From: Bacillota bacterium
Lineage (GTDB): Bacteria; Bacillota; Desulfitobacteriia; Desulfitobacteriales; JAJXUE01
Assembly (NCBI GenBank): GCA_021783135.1
Contig: JAJXUE010000013.1
Coordinates: 1 to 62,500 of the forward strand
Length of the DNA stretch: 62,500 nucleotides
Reading direction: 5' to 3'
Shown here: one piece after another, positions 7,634 to 16,937 of the stretch
Position numbering within the stretch: the stretch's first letter is position 1
Layout of the letters: each line of letters begins with the position of its first letter
Notes under the pieces: model-generated
Databases searched by the model: none
The model's input: the letters and a program-made list of their open reading frames with translations, nothing else
Told to the model about the DNA's origin: nothing
Program-made: the position numbers and the translations under genes

Positions 7634-8358
7634 TGACTCATCCCCTCAGCCAGCAATTGAGTGATGTGAACCGCCCTAACTGCATGTCCTTGATGTTGCA
7701 GTCGACCCCCAATATTCATTAGGCAGCCCAAATCAACCCCTGTTACGACATCCGCACCGGACCGAAGAATATTTTGCACCTTCTCCTCCACCATTTCTTC
7801 CGAGACAGCTGCCATCTTTACGGCAAATGTACCGCCAAAGCCACAACAGTCTGATGCGTTAGGCAGCTCAACTAATTCTAAATCTTGCACCTGGCGCAGT
7901 AACTTTAAAGGTTCATCTTTAATTCCCAGTAAGCGCGTGGCGTGACAAGACGGATGATAGGTTACTTTGGCGGGATAGCGCGCGCCAAGATTCTCCAAAT
8001 GTAATACATTGACTAAGAATTGAGTTACTTCAAACGTCTTTTCCCCCAGCTGTTTCACCTTTACTTCCCACTGCGCGTCACCTTGGAATAACAGCGGATA
8101 ATCAATTTTAAACATGGCAACACAGGAACCTGACGGTGAGATTACATAATCGCTGGCTGCGAAAGCTTCAATCATGCCTTTGGCAACATCGCGTGCTTCA
8201 TCCCAGTAACCCGAATTAAATGCCGGTTGTCCGCAGCAAGTTTGTTCGGGTGGAAAGTCCAGCTTAATCCCTTGTCCGTTGAGAAGCTTGATTACGCATT
8301 CTCCGACTTCAGGAAAGAAATTATCAGCAATGCAGGTAACAAAAAAAGAGGCCTTCAT
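7630..8358 (-). CDS. lutA: Lactate utilization protein A (CCG-domain Fe-S oxidoreductase)
   Basis: 242 residues with two cysteine-rich CCG domains: CCGQPAFNSG at 41-50 and CCGFGGTFAVK at 171-181, plus the YHPSCH element at 134-139. This is the GlpC/LutA type heterodisulfide-reductase-like module that binds unusual iron-sulfur clusters. GAGGAGG lies 6 nt before the ATG. It is the first of three coupled lut genes. The chemoreceptor gene ends only 65 nt upstream on the same strand, so all four may share a transcript. Confidence 0.95.
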   Translation of the reverse strand: MKASFFVTCIADNFFPEVGECVIKLLNGQGIKLDFPPEQTCCGQPAFNSGYWDEARDVAKGMIEAFAASDYVISPSGSCVAMFKIDYPLLFQGDAQWEVKVKQLGEKTFEVTQFLVNVLHLENLGARYPAKVTYHPSCHATRLLGIKDEPLKLLRQVQDLELVELPNASDCCGFGGTFAVKMAAVSEEMVEEKVQNILRSGADVVTGVDLGCLMNIGGRLQHQGHAVRAVHITQLLAEGMSQ

Positions 8359-8423
8359 AAGGCTACCTCCTCAAGCTTCTTTCCTTGAGAAGTATTCCCT
8401 GAAGCCTCTCTTACAATACAGAA

Positions 8424-10043
8424 CTACCAAACAAAACGGCGCAGAATGCTCTGCAAATCATTAGCGGTGTTGGCAAGCTCATCCGCAGTACCGGCAACCT
8501 CTTGCGTTAAACTCGATTGGCTTTCAACTGTGGCGACAGCTTGTTTTGTCGCTTCCGCAAACTCAGTGGCAATAGCATTGGCGCTATTTTGGGTAACGGA
8601 CAGAATTTCACTTTGCTGCAGCAAATAATCGGTATTACTCAAGTTGTCTTGTGCTTTAGCCGCCGTAGAATAAATAACTTCATCCAAAGTATTTATGGCC
8701 ATTCCCGCCTTTTTAATGACCAACTTTCCCTTATCTACCTCAGACAGGCCGACCCCCATGCCTTCGACAGCTTCATATACCATTTTATGAACCTTGTCGA
8801 CCAGTTCTTTAATCAAACCCGTTGAGTTAGCAGTATTGTCAGCAAGTTTGCGAACTTCTTCCGCCACTACCGCAAAACCTGCCCCGTGCTCGCCCGCCCT
8901 TGCCGCTTCTATAGCCGCATTTAGCGCCAGTAAGTTAGTCTGCGCTGCTACCCCTTCAATAATTGACACAATGTCACCGATCTTTTTCGTCTCATCCGCC
9001 AAATTCAAGATGGAATTATTAACTTGAGTGGTAACTTGAAAGATTGTCTCCATTTCAGCGGTTGCGTCACTCACAGCCGTTTTTCCATCCTTACTGGTTT
9101 GTTTGGCTGAGGTTGCAAGTTGTAGGACATCATTGCTGCTGGCTTTAATACTGGTTATAGCGGTTTCGATATCCTGCATGCTGGTTTTTGCCCTTTGCAT
9201 ACTTTCGAGCTGCTCAAGTGAGCCACTGCTAAATTCTTCTAAAACAGACAATAAATGATGATAATTGCTTGCCAACATTTTGGTATGATCGACTTGAAAT
9301 TTACTGATTCGTTCCGACTGACCTGAAGCGGTTGCCAAGTTAATGATGATTGATTTAACCCCCATCGAAAGTTTGTTAACTTCATAGCCAAGTGTACCCA
9401 ATTCGTCTTGCGCCTTGGGGCTTGCCAAAACTCGCAAATCGCCCTTAGCAACAGCTTTAGTGACCCTGAAGCTTTCATGTAAAGATGCAATAATCTTGTT
9501 AATAAATAAACATATAAGTCCGACTTGAATTAGGACCATAAGCACAGCGATTGCGGTATTAATGGGCGAAAATGGCGATCGTACAGTCACCATAATGCCT
9601 AGCACAATTGTCGGAAGTGTACCGAGTAAAGCTCGTTGAGTGAGCTTGGCTTGATGCCCTGGAATTCCTAAGCGAATATAGTAGCAGTGTTCGCCTTGTA
9701 GGTAAATTGGACATGCCACGTCAATCAATACTTCGCCGGTATTGCGATGGTAAATCTGAATAATCGGCTCTTTACTTTCAGCACCCTTTTTACCTACTGG
9801 ATCGTCAAATAAAATGCCTTCGCGTAAACGATTAGAATGAAGCAAAGCGCGTGTATCTAAGGAACAGATCAACAGGTATTCATTGTTTCCGATATTATCC
9901 TCAATTAGTTGTCGTAACTCGTCAATACATCCGCGCCAATCCCCACCTGATTGGGTTAAAACAGCTTCAAACAGAGTGGCAATAGCAGAAATTTGTTTAA
10001 TGGCCGCTTTACGTTTGCCAGAACTCAAGCTTATTTCTGCCAA
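8424..10043 (-). CDS. Methyl-accepting chemotaxis protein, upstream of lutABC
   Basis: 539 residues. The N-terminal 130 residues form a predicted cytosolic or membrane-proximal sensor region (with CSLDTRALLHSNRL and a GEVLIDVACPIYL strand typical of Cache/PAS-like domains). Two membrane helices follow with almost no external loop (about 138-156 and 162-184), then HAMP (VTKAVAKGDLRVL) and the signalling domain with the hairpin tip [33 protein letters not shown] (given here in two overlapping parts of the known motif). The tight TM hairpin means that sensing is probably not periplasmic. Its position suggests that it may sense lactate-related redox state or the metabolite itself (inference). Confidence 0.93.
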   Translation of the reverse strand: MAEISLSSGKRKAAIKQISAIATLFEAVLTQSGGDWRGCIDELRQLIEDNIGNNEYLLICSLDTRALLHSNRLREGILFDDPVGKKGAESKEPIIQIYHRNTGEVLIDVACPIYLQGEHCYYIRLGIPGHQAKLTQRALLGTLPTIVLGIMVTVRSPFSPINTAIAVLMVLIQVGLICLFINKIIASLHESFRVTKAVAKGDLRVLASPKAQDELGTLGYEVNKLSMGVKSIIINLATASGQSERISKFQVDHTKMLASNYHHLLSVLEEFSSGSLEQLESMQRAKTSMQDIETAITSIKASSNDVLQLATSAKQTSKDGKTAVSDATAEMETIFQVTTQVNNSILNLADETKKIGDIVSIIEGVAAQTNLLALNAAIEAARAGEHGAGFAVVAEEVRKLADNTANSTGLIKELVDKVHKMVYEAVEGMGVGLSEVDKGKLVIKKAGMAINTLDEVIYSTAAKAQDNLSNTDYLLQQSEILSVTQNSANAIATEFAEATKQAVATVESQSSLTQEVAGTADELANTANDLQSILRRFVW

Positions 10044-10271
10044 GATATGTCCCCCTTTGCATAATTTTACAGTTGAAATTGTAAAAATTGATACATTATT
10101 GTGCTTTATTATATATTACTAGTAAAAATCGCTATAATCAAGATATTATGCAGAATATTCTTTATAAATGTTTTGTATTCTTTTTTTCTATCATCAGGTG
10201 ATGACTGGCCCGATGCCCGGAGTTATACTATAGAAGTTGATTGCTAAAAGTTGGTTTAAGGAGCAATTTCT

Positions 10272-11033
10272 ATGTGGTTTAATATAACAGTGATATCCGT
10301 ACTGGGTTTTTTGGCCGCTGCCGTGGATGCTATCGCCGGCGGGGGCGGCTTAATCAGTTTGCCGGCCTTACTCTTTGTGGGTGTTCCACCCCATATGGCC
10401 TTAGGTACTAATAAGTTCGCCTCTACTTGTGCTTCTCTCAATAGTTCTGTAACCTATGCTCGCTCAGGCAAGACCTACCTGCCGCTAGTCAAATGGCAAA
10501 TTATCTTTACATTTTTCGGAGCAGTGCTTGGGGTCATCTCCGTGCTTGCCCTCAGCTCTGATTTTCTGAACAAGGCCGTTCTGATTATGATTCTTGCTGT
10601 TGGTATTTATACCTTAGCGCGCAAAAACTTGGGCATGCACGATAATTTTCAAGGCTTAACTTCGCGCAAAATCGCCATTGGGTGCTGCTTTGCTCTGCTG
10701 CTTGGCTTTTACGACGGATTTTTCGGACCTGGTACAGGTTCCTTTTTGATTTTTTGCTTTATTACTATTTATGGTTTTGACTTTCTTTCTGCCTCCGCCA
10801 ATGCCAAGGCGCTTAATTTCACAAGTAATTTGGCAGCTTTAATCCTGTTTGCTTGGAATGGCAAGATTGTTTTTAGTTTCGGTATACCAATGGCCCTCGC
10901 CATGATTTTAGGCTCTGTGTGTGGGACAAAACTCGCAATTAAGCAAGGCGCCAAGCTTGTAAAGCCGATCTTTGTTACAATGTCTTTACTTGTCGCTGCC
11001 AAACTGGGATACCAACTATTCCTAAACACCTAG
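10272..11033 (+). CDS. TSUP (TauE/SafE) family membrane permease
   Basis: 253 residues, about eight membrane helices. The first repeat carries AAAVDAIAGGGGLISLPALL and the second LGFYDGFFGPGTGSFL, the two paired motifs of the TauE/SafE/YfcA family. Members move sulfite, organosulfonates or other small anions; the substrate is not determinable. TAAGGAG lies 7 nt before the ATG. It is a single-gene unit between a divergent chemoreceptor and a convergent fhs. Confidence 0.92.
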   Translation: MWFNITVISVLGFLAAAVDAIAGGGGLISLPALLFVGVPPHMALGTNKFASTCASLNSSVTYARSGKTYLPLVKWQIIFTFFGAVLGVISVLALSSDFLNKAVLIMILAVGIYTLARKNLGMHDNFQGLTSRKIAIGCCFALLLGFYDGFFGPGTGSFLIFCFITIYGFDFLSASANAKALNFTSNLAALILFAWNGKIVFSFGIPMALAMILGSVCGTKLAIKQGAKLVKPIFVTMSLLVAAKLGYQLFLNT

Positions 11034-11061
11034 TAAAACCTAAAGTAATGGATCCTAAAGT

Positions 11062-11120
11062 AAAGGAACCTCACCTTACGCTTGTTGTGTCTCCAACACG
11101 TAAAGTGGGGTTCCTTTTGG
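11062..11120. terminator. Long imperfect hairpin terminator between TSUP gene and fhs
   Basis: Arms at 11062-11080 and 11099-11117 (19 bp with two imperfect pairs), with a plus-strand TTTTGGTTT tail. Its outer part carries the AAAGTAAAGGAACC sequence shared in style with hairpins at 21345 and 28421. Confidence 0.75.
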
Positions 11121-11143
11121 TTTGATTAAGTGTGCGGAAACTA

Positions 11144-12919
11144 CTAGAAGAGCCCGCTTACGGCACCTGTTTCAACATCAACATCGATACGACGGTAAGC
11201 TGGGTCTGACGCAGTACCCGGCATCAAGCTGATATCGCCGGCAACGGGACAGAGAAACTTCGCACCGCCATACACAAGAATATCGCGAATTGGTAACGTC
11301 CAGCCCTTAGGCACACCCTTTAATGTAGGGTCGTGGGTGAGACTTAAGTGTGTTTTTACCATCATTGTTTGGAAGTCGTCATAGTATGCATCAGCTTCAA
11401 AACGTTTGGCCTTAGCTTCGGCAAGAGGTGAAAACACTACCCCATCCGCTCCATACACTTCCTTAGCAATCGTCTGCACTCGCTCCCGCAAGGGCATCTC
11501 TAACGGGTAAAGCGGTTTATATTTCGATGGTTCATTACACGCATCCAAAACTAGATCAGCTAATTCAAGTGCACCTTCCCCGCCATACATCCAATGTTGA
11601 GAAAGTGCGCAGCGCACTCCTAATTCGGACATGGTTTGTTTAATTAAGTTGACTTCAGCTTGGGTATCCGTATAAAAGCTGTTAATGCATACGACCGGAA
11701 CAATCCCTGATTTCTGCACAACCTTGACCATATGAATCAGGTTCGCCATGCCCGCGGCAACCAGTTCCAGGTTTTCTTTGGTATATGCTTCAGGCAAAGG
11801 ACGCCCTGGCGCCACAGTAGGCCCGCCTCCGTGCATCTTAAGCGCACGGACTGTTGCCACAATGACGGATACGTTCGGTACATTGCCGCTCAGACGACAC
11901 TTAACATTCCAAAACTTTTCAAACCCAATATCGGCCGCAAAGCCGCTTTCTGTTACAGTGTAATCAAACAGTTTTAAGGCTAAACGGTCCGAGATAATTG
12001 AGTTTTGACCTATCGCAATATTGGCGAAGGGACCGGCATGCACTAAGACTGGCTGGCCTTCCACAGAGTAACACAAGGTCGGATTTATCGTATTACGCAT
12101 CCAAGCAGCCATGGCTCCGGCAACATCTAGATCAGAAGTCGTAACAGGCTTACCTGTTCGATCATATCCGACAATTACATGGCCTAACCGTTCCCTTAAG
12201 TCAGCCAAGTCGCGCGAAACCGCTAAAATCGCCATCAACTCGGAGCCGACTGTTATGCCAAATTTTGATTGAAACATCAAGCCGTCTTTCTTCCCGCCAA
12301 CTCCAATAATGATATTGCGCAAGGCTTGCGCAGCAAAATCCATTACCCAACCCATCTCTACATTTTTGGGATCAACATCCAGCCGCCGTAGATTGCGCTG
12401 GGCAAGCTCTGCATCAGTATAATTTGCTTCATGCTGCATGCGCGATGTCAACGCCACCATTGCCAAGTTGTGAGCGTTGGCAATATCATTAATATCGCCG
12501 GTAAGCCCTAAAGAAAACTCGGTCATGGGAATTAACAAGGCATTACCGCCGCCAGCGGCAGTACCTTTGATGTTCATGGTTGGTCCGCCGGAGGGTTGCC
12601 GTAAAGCTCCCCCTACTTTCATACCTCTTTTTCCGAGGCCTTGAATCAGCCCCATGGAAACCGTAGTTTTTCCCTCGCCCAGCGGAGTTGGCGTAATTGC
12701 CGTAACTTCTATGTACTTACCGTCCGGTTTATCCCGGAGACGCTGCATAATGTTGAGGAAATTTAATTTTGGTGTCTTGCCGTATGGGATAATTTCGTCT
12801 TTTTGCAGGCCCAACATTTCCACCCATGCTTCGGGCGCAGGCAAATGTTTTTCCGCCTCTTCGGCGATTTGCCAGTCTTTATACTTGGTTGGGTCCATAG
12901 TTTTTGGATCGTAAGGCAT
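11144..12919 (-). CDS. fhs: Formate-tetrahydrofolate ligase (long form)
   Basis: ATP-dependent formation of 10-formyl-THF from formate, a step of the methyl branch of the Wood-Ljungdahl pathway and of purine one-carbon supply. 591 residues; the P-loop-like [11 protein letters not shown] spans 76-86, followed by [20 protein letters not shown] and AHNLAMV. It is about 30 residues longer than the Moorella-type enzyme (about 560), with an N-terminal extension starting [13 protein letters not shown]. This long form is, to my knowledge, more typical of delta-proteobacterial and syntrophic lineages, so transfer is possible. An in-frame TAA directly precedes the ATG, fixing the start; the nearest Shine-Dalgarno (GGAG) is about 11 nt away, rather far. 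Confidence 0.97.
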   Translation of the reverse strand: MPYDPKTMDPTKYKDWQIAEEAEKHLPAPEAWVEMLGLQKDEIIPYGKTPKLNFLNIMQRLRDKPDGKYIEVTAITPTPLGEGKTTVSMGLIQGLGKRGMKVGGALRQPSGGPTMNIKGTAAGGGNALLIPMTEFSLGLTGDINDIANAHNLAMVALTSRMQHEANYTDAELAQRNLRRLDVDPKNVEMGWVMDFAAQALRNIIIGVGGKKDGLMFQSKFGITVGSELMAILAVSRDLADLRERLGHVIVGYDRTGKPVTTSDLDVAGAMAAWMRNTINPTLCYSVEGQPVLVHAGPFANIAIGQNSIISDRLALKLFDYTVTESGFAADIGFEKFWNVKCRLSGNVPNVSVIVATVRALKMHGGGPTVAPGRPLPEAYTKENLELVAAGMANLIHMVKVVQKSGIVPVVCINSFYTDTQAEVNLIKQTMSELGVRCALSQHWMYGGEGALELADLVLDACNEPSKYKPLYPLEMPLRERVQTIAKEVYGADGVVFSPLAEAKAKRFEADAYYDDFQTMMVKTHLSLTHDPTLKGVPKGWTLPIRDILVYGGAKFLCPVAGDISLMPGTASDPAYRRIDVDVETGAVSGLF

Positions 12920-13112
12920 TATTTATTCCACATCTCCATTCCACTTGGCTATTGTCGGCACCCTGCAACAACCGTATAGTTCCACCTCCTTAGAGCTGCT
13001 GCATTATTGGCTATAATAACTAATTATACCAATTTTTATCACGTGTGAGTAGGAAACTGCTCTCTATTAATCTTGCATTTTCGACATAAATAGCCGCCAG
13101 GACGAGCGCATA

Positions 13113-13145
13113 ACAAAAAACGCCTTGACTCAATGTCAAGGCGTT
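13113..13145 (-). terminator. Intrinsic terminator of the EamA gene
   Basis: Perfect 11-bp stem AACGCCTTGAC / GTCAAGGCGTT (13119-13129 and 13135-13145) with a 5-nt loop, followed on the minus strand by TTTTGTTA. Confidence 0.85.
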
Positions 13146-13212
13146 ACTACACTTTCAAGCTGTCGTTGCTGTACACAGTTTTTGTTCGGACAAGTTTTAA
13201 CTTCTTTAGCTT

Positions 13213-14178
13213 TTAGCCTGATAGTTTTTTACTATTTGCTCTGTTCACAAACACAAGACCAAGCGCTACTAAGACCAGACCGGCCAACATGGCAGCACTT
13301 AACCGCTCACCAGGCAATAACAAAGCCGACAATATTGCCCCCGCAACCGGAGTAATAAAAGAATAAATAACGATTTCTCCCGCCTTGTTATATTTAAGTA
13401 GGGAATACCAAAGAAAAAAAGCTATCGCTGAGATAAATGCTGCATAGATAAGCAACAGCCAAGCGGAAGTACTAAATACCATATCGCCGCCTTTTAGCCC
13501 CGGCAACCCAGCTGCCAAGAGCACTAGGGAACCCATCAAGAGTTGTCCTGCTGTCAACAGTATTGGGTCAATATCTTTAGCCATACGCTTTCCCAGCAGA
13601 TTACCGGCCGCACTGGCCAAACCGGCAATTAGCATAAAGCCCTCCCCAACCAGGGTAAAATCCAAACTGAAGTTTTTGCCCCAGTTTACTAAAATAATCC
13701 CACCCAATCCGGTCAGCAATCCCAATAATTTGCGCCGGTTCAATTTATCATTGGTATAGATGAAATGAGCCATAAGCACTACAAAGAATGTAGAGCTTGA
13801 AGATAGGATTGCGCCCTTCATTCCGCTGGTATGATTCAATCCGTAATAGAAAAAGAAATACTGCATACTTATTTGCACAACGCCTAGGACTGTGAGTTTC
13901 CAGCCTAGGCCTTTTTGCCATTTAAGCACTTCCCTATTACTTAGTAAAATTAGAGTAAATAAGAGTAGGCTAGCGAGCAAAAACCGCATTCCGGCAAGCA
14001 CAAGTTGTGCTGCAAGATTACCCGGGTCGATATGCATAATAACAAAACTTATTTTTAGCACAGGAAAAGCGCTGCCCCACAGAATAGACGCCGCAATTGC
14101 CAGTATAACGACGGAAACCTTATTCCTAAAAAGCTTACCTGAGACCATCTCAGCCGGATCTGATTTAACGTTGTCCAC
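13213..14178 (-). CDS. EamA/DMT family transporter
   Basis: 321 residues with ten hydrophobic helices arranged as two five-helix EamA repeats. It shows ILWGSAFPVLKISF in helix 1 and GLTGLGGIILVNWG-type sequence closing the first repeat. These proteins export metabolites or amino acids; the substrate is unknown. The start is a GTG at 14178 with AAGGGG 8 nt upstream. It is a monocistronic unit with its own terminator. The intergenic gap to the divergent acyl-CoA synthetase holds an operator-like palindrome at 14341. Confidence 0.9.
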   Translation of the reverse strand: MDNVKSDPAEMVSGKLFRNKVSVVILAIAASILWGSAFPVLKISFVIMHIDPGNLAAQLVLAGMRFLLASLLLFTLILLSNREVLKWQKGLGWKLTVLGVVQISMQYFFFYYGLNHTSGMKGAILSSSSTFFVVLMAHFIYTNDKLNRRKLLGLLTGLGGIILVNWGKNFSLDFTLVGEGFMLIAGLASAAGNLLGKRMAKDIDPILLTAGQLLMGSLVLLAAGLPGLKGGDMVFSTSAWLLLIYAAFISAIAFFLWYSLLKYNKAGEIVIYSFITPVAGAILSALLLPGERLSAAMLAGLVLVALGLVFVNRANSKKLSG

Positions 14179-14340
14179 TCAGGCAGCCCCTTCTCTCAAA
14201 ATCAAAATTCTATAAATTATAACCTATCTTAACCCTCGTGTAAATATTAACTTGGGAAGTTAGATTATTTTTTACCGTTAAAAGCTGTTTTCGTATCATT
14301 ATAACCTATTTTATTACCGTTCACACTCGTATTATTGTTT

Positions 14341-14356
14341 TTCAGAACATTCTGAA
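14341..14356. promoter_or_regulatory. Operator-like 16-bp palindrome upstream of the acyl-CoA synthetase gene
   Basis: Perfect 7-2-7 palindrome TTCAGAACATTCTGAA, 56 nt before the ATG at 14412. No T-run follows, so a protein-binding site is more likely than a terminator. The cognate regulator is unknown. Confidence 0.45.
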
Positions 14357-14411
14357 CCATAATCAAACTGATACAAGAAAGTTTTAGTTTAATCGCGAAA
14401 GGAGTATGCAC

Positions 14412-16352
14412 ATGAATGAGCTAAAGTCTGGTACCGGTTTAGTTCCTCCCCAAGTGAGTAACTTCATCAAATGGGCAGAGGAAGACGTGGATGGTTTTTG
14501 GGAAAAGGCCGCCTTAGACGCCGCAGATGAGATCCACTGGTTTAAAAAATGGGACAAAGTTTTTAGTTGGGACTATCCGAATTTCAAATGGTATGAAGGT
14601 GGCCTAACCAACATTTCATATAATTGTCTCGACTATAATGTCGAACGGGGACGCGGCGGCAAAGCGGCATTAGTTTTTGAATCAGGCGAGACTGACTCGA
14701 CAGAAGTGATTACCTATGCTCAACTTTTACACTTGGTGAAACGTTATGCTGCTGCCCTACGTGGTCTGGGCGTGGAAAAAGGCGACCGAGTGTGTATTTA
14801 CATGCCGACCAGTATTGAATCAGTGGCCTCTATGTTGGCGTGCGCTAGGGTTGGCGCCATTCATGTCGTCATCTTTGCCGGTTTTTCTCCGGTTGCGATT
14901 TCCGACCGAGTGACAATTTCCGGAGCTGAATATATGTTAGTTCAGGATCAAGGATCACGCCGTGGCAAACCTATTGACCTTAAAAAATTAGTCGACGATG
15001 GTATCGCTCTCTGCCCACAGGGCCAAGTTAAGCAAGTAGTAGTTCTAAACAAGAGTGAAAATCCTTCGTTGCAGGCTGGACGCGATATACTTTGGGAGGA
15101 TTTCCTAGCCGGTGCAGAGGGTCAGGGGTCTGCCCCTGAACCCATGGAATCCAATGACCCTCTCTTTTTATTGCCCACTTCCGGCACCACCGCTAAACCC
15201 AAGGTTACAGTGCAAAAACACGGCGGCTATCAAATGTATGTCTACTCAATGGGTAAATGGATATACGGGCTAAACGAAAATGATGTTTGGTTCTGCACTT
15301 CCGATATTGGGTGGATTGTCGGTCATAGCTTCAATGTGTATGGTCCTTTGCTCAGTGGATGCACGTCAGTCCTCTACGATGGAGCGCCGGACTACCCGCG
15401 CAAAGATATGTGGTGGGATGTAGCGGAGCGCAATAAAGCTACGGCAATGTGGCTTTCACCAACTGGTGTGCGTGGTTTAATGCGTTTAGGGGATGATCAA
15501 CCGCGCAAGCACGATTTAAGCTCTGTGCAACGTATTTTCTGCGCCGGAGAGGTATTGAATCCACCCGCGTGGCAGTGGTTGCAGGTTGAAATTTTCGAAA
15601 ATAGAATCCCGGTAATTGACCATATGTGGCAAACTGAAACCGCCGCTCCGATCTTCGCCAACCCTTACGGTCTGGGTATAATCCCTATTAAACCAGGTTC
15701 GGCTGGAATTCCGGTACCAGGTGTTGTGGCCATGGTCGTCGACGAAAAAACAGGCGAACCGCTTGCGCCTGGTGAAAAAGGGGTTGTGATAATTAAACGT
15801 CCCTTCCCAGGACTGACATCCACTTTATGGCAAGACAATGAGAACTACAAAAACCAATATTGGGAGAAAACTACTGCCTCCATGCGTTCTTACTACTGTG
15901 GTGATGCCGCAGCCATGGATGAAGACGGCTATGTATGGTTTGCCGGCCGCTCAGATGAGGTTATGAAAATTGCAGCCCACCGTATCGGTACGGTGGAAGT
16001 AGAAAGTGCGCTTATTTCACACCCGGCTGTAGTCGAAGCCGGTGTTTCTGGGGTGCCGGATGAACTTAGAGGTGAGGTTGCCTGCGCCTTTGTAGTACTC
16101 CGTGCTGGATTCGAGCCAAGTGCAGCCCTGCAAAAAGAATTAATTCAACACGTACGTGACACCATGGGACCGATTGTCGTTATGCGTGATATTGAATTTG
16201 TTAAAACATTACCAAAAACCCGTAGCGGTAAAATTATGCGTCGCATCATGCGCACCCTGCTATCCGGAAGTCAACCCGGGGACCTCTCAACGATTGAAGA
16301 AGAAGCCTCAATCGAAGAAATTAAGGATGCAATCAGTAAAATGAAGGCCTAA
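14412..16352 (+). CDS. AMP-forming acetyl-CoA (short-chain acyl-CoA) synthetase
   Basis: Converts a short-chain carboxylate, ATP and CoA to acyl-CoA. 646 residues with the ACS layout: N-terminal cap, A3 motif TSGTTAKPK at 256-264, MWQTET at 405-410, YYCGDAAAMDEDGYVWF at 495-510, hinge GRSDEVMKIAAHRIG, and the catalytic Lys607 in KTRSGKIMRR. Oddities: the A3 loop has Ala where TSGTTGKPK is usual, and the hinge has KIAAHR rather than NVSGHR. The Trp that shapes the acetate pocket seems kept (W406), favouring acetate or propionate (inference). The second ATG is chosen because AAAGGAG lies 7 nt before it. Confidence 0.92.
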   Translation: MNELKSGTGLVPPQVSNFIKWAEEDVDGFWEKAALDAADEIHWFKKWDKVFSWDYPNFKWYEGGLTNISYNCLDYNVERGRGGKAALVFESGETDSTEVITYAQLLHLVKRYAAALRGLGVEKGDRVCIYMPTSIESVASMLACARVGAIHVVIFAGFSPVAISDRVTISGAEYMLVQDQGSRRGKPIDLKKLVDDGIALCPQGQVKQVVVLNKSENPSLQAGRDILWEDFLAGAEGQGSAPEPMESNDPLFLLPTSGTTAKPKVTVQKHGGYQMYVYSMGKWIYGLNENDVWFCTSDIGWIVGHSFNVYGPLLSGCTSVLYDGAPDYPRKDMWWDVAERNKATAMWLSPTGVRGLMRLGDDQPRKHDLSSVQRIFCAGEVLNPPAWQWLQVEIFENRIPVIDHMWQTETAAPIFANPYGLGIIPIKPGSAGIPVPGVVAMVVDEKTGEPLAPGEKGVVIIKRPFPGLTSTLWQDNENYKNQYWEKTTASMRSYYCGDAAAMDEDGYVWFAGRSDEVMKIAAHRIGTVEVESALISHPAVVEAGVSGVPDELRGEVACAFVVLRAGFEPSAALQKELIQHVRDTMGPIVVMRDIEFVKTLPKTRSGKIMRRIMRTLLSGSQPGDLSTIEEEASIEEIKDAISKMKA

Positions 16353-16390
16353 GCCCCACACAATAACACTCATAGAATACTTTGAGTTCG

Positions 16391-16440
16391 AATAACCTCA
16401 CACCATGTCAAACACAGACATGGTGTGAGGTTATTTTTTA
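16391..16440 (+). terminator. Intrinsic terminator of the acyl-CoA synthetase gene
   Basis: Perfect 19-bp stem (16391-16409 with 16417-16435) closed by the 7-nt loop AAACACA and followed by TTTTTA. Confidence 0.95.
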
Positions 16441-16473
16441 TCAACGCTCGCCTCCTGTTTAAAAAAAAAGTAG

Positions 16474-16502
16474 TTGACCAAGCGACTTTTGCATTTTAAT
16501 AT
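16474..16502 (+). promoter_or_regulatory. Promoter of the padR-MFS operon
   Basis: TTGACC (16474-16479), 17-nt spacer, TAATAT (16497-16502). The expected start of transcription is near 16509, just before the palindromic operator. Confidence 0.75.
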
Positions 16503-16517
16503 ATATGTTATTAACAT

Positions 16518-16538
16518 CTTACTGTAAATCACAGTAAG
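16518..16538. promoter_or_regulatory. Palindromic operator, probable PadR autoregulatory site
   Basis: CTTACTGT-N5-ACAGTAAG, an exact 8-bp dyad centred about 20 nt after the predicted transcription start and 22 nt before the padR ATG. PadR-type repressors bind such TACTGT/ACAGTA-like dyads (ATGT/ACAT cores are usual). Position and symmetry argue for autorepression. Confidence 0.7.
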
Positions 16539-16559
16539 CATTGAAAACGGAGTGATTTT

Positions 16560-16937
16560 ATGTCTGAACGCAAAAAGGCACATGCCTCACGTCATGCTCC
16601 TGCCTTTATCCTTCTCTTTTTGGCGCGAGGTGCGAATTACGGCGCGGCCCTGCTCGCCCAAATGGAACAAGAAATGCCGCATTTTCTAGGTGACAGTGCT
16701 ATGATTTACAGGACTCTGCGCGACTTGGAAAACCAAGAGTGTCTCAAAACGTCCTGGCAAACTGAGGGCAGTGGCCCTCCGAAAAAAATTTATCAGATAA
16801 CACCCAAGGGCTGGCTGAGATTGACAGAATTTAAACAAGATATCTTGAAGCGGCAAGAAAACTTCTCTTACTTTTTGAGCTCGTTCCAAGCAATCCAGCA
16901 CTCTGAGCAACCACAGACTGGGGAGGAATTACGATGA
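16560..16937 (+). CDS. PadR-family transcriptional regulator
   Basis: 125 residues: winged helix-turn-helix with FILLFLARGANYGAALLAQM (helix 1 to 2), SAMIYRTLRDLENQECLK (recognition helix) and the wing PPKKIYQITPKGW, followed by a short C-terminal dimerisation helix. PadR proteins repress efflux or stress genes and are released by small ligands. It overlaps the downstream MFS gene by 4 nt (ATGA), so the two are co-translated. The exact dyad at 16518-16538 is its likely binding site. Confidence 0.93.
   Translation: MSERKKAHASRHAPAFILLFLARGANYGAALLAQMEQEMPHFLGDSAMIYRTLRDLENQECLKTSWQTEGSGPPKKIYQITPKGWLRLTEFKQDILKRQENFSYFLSSFQAIQHSEQPQTGEELR

Noticed and set aside
12920-13020. Possible THF riboswitch before fhs
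   Set aside because: The leader has an extra AAGGAGGTGG but lacks the conserved THF aptamer blocks; no such claim can be supported.
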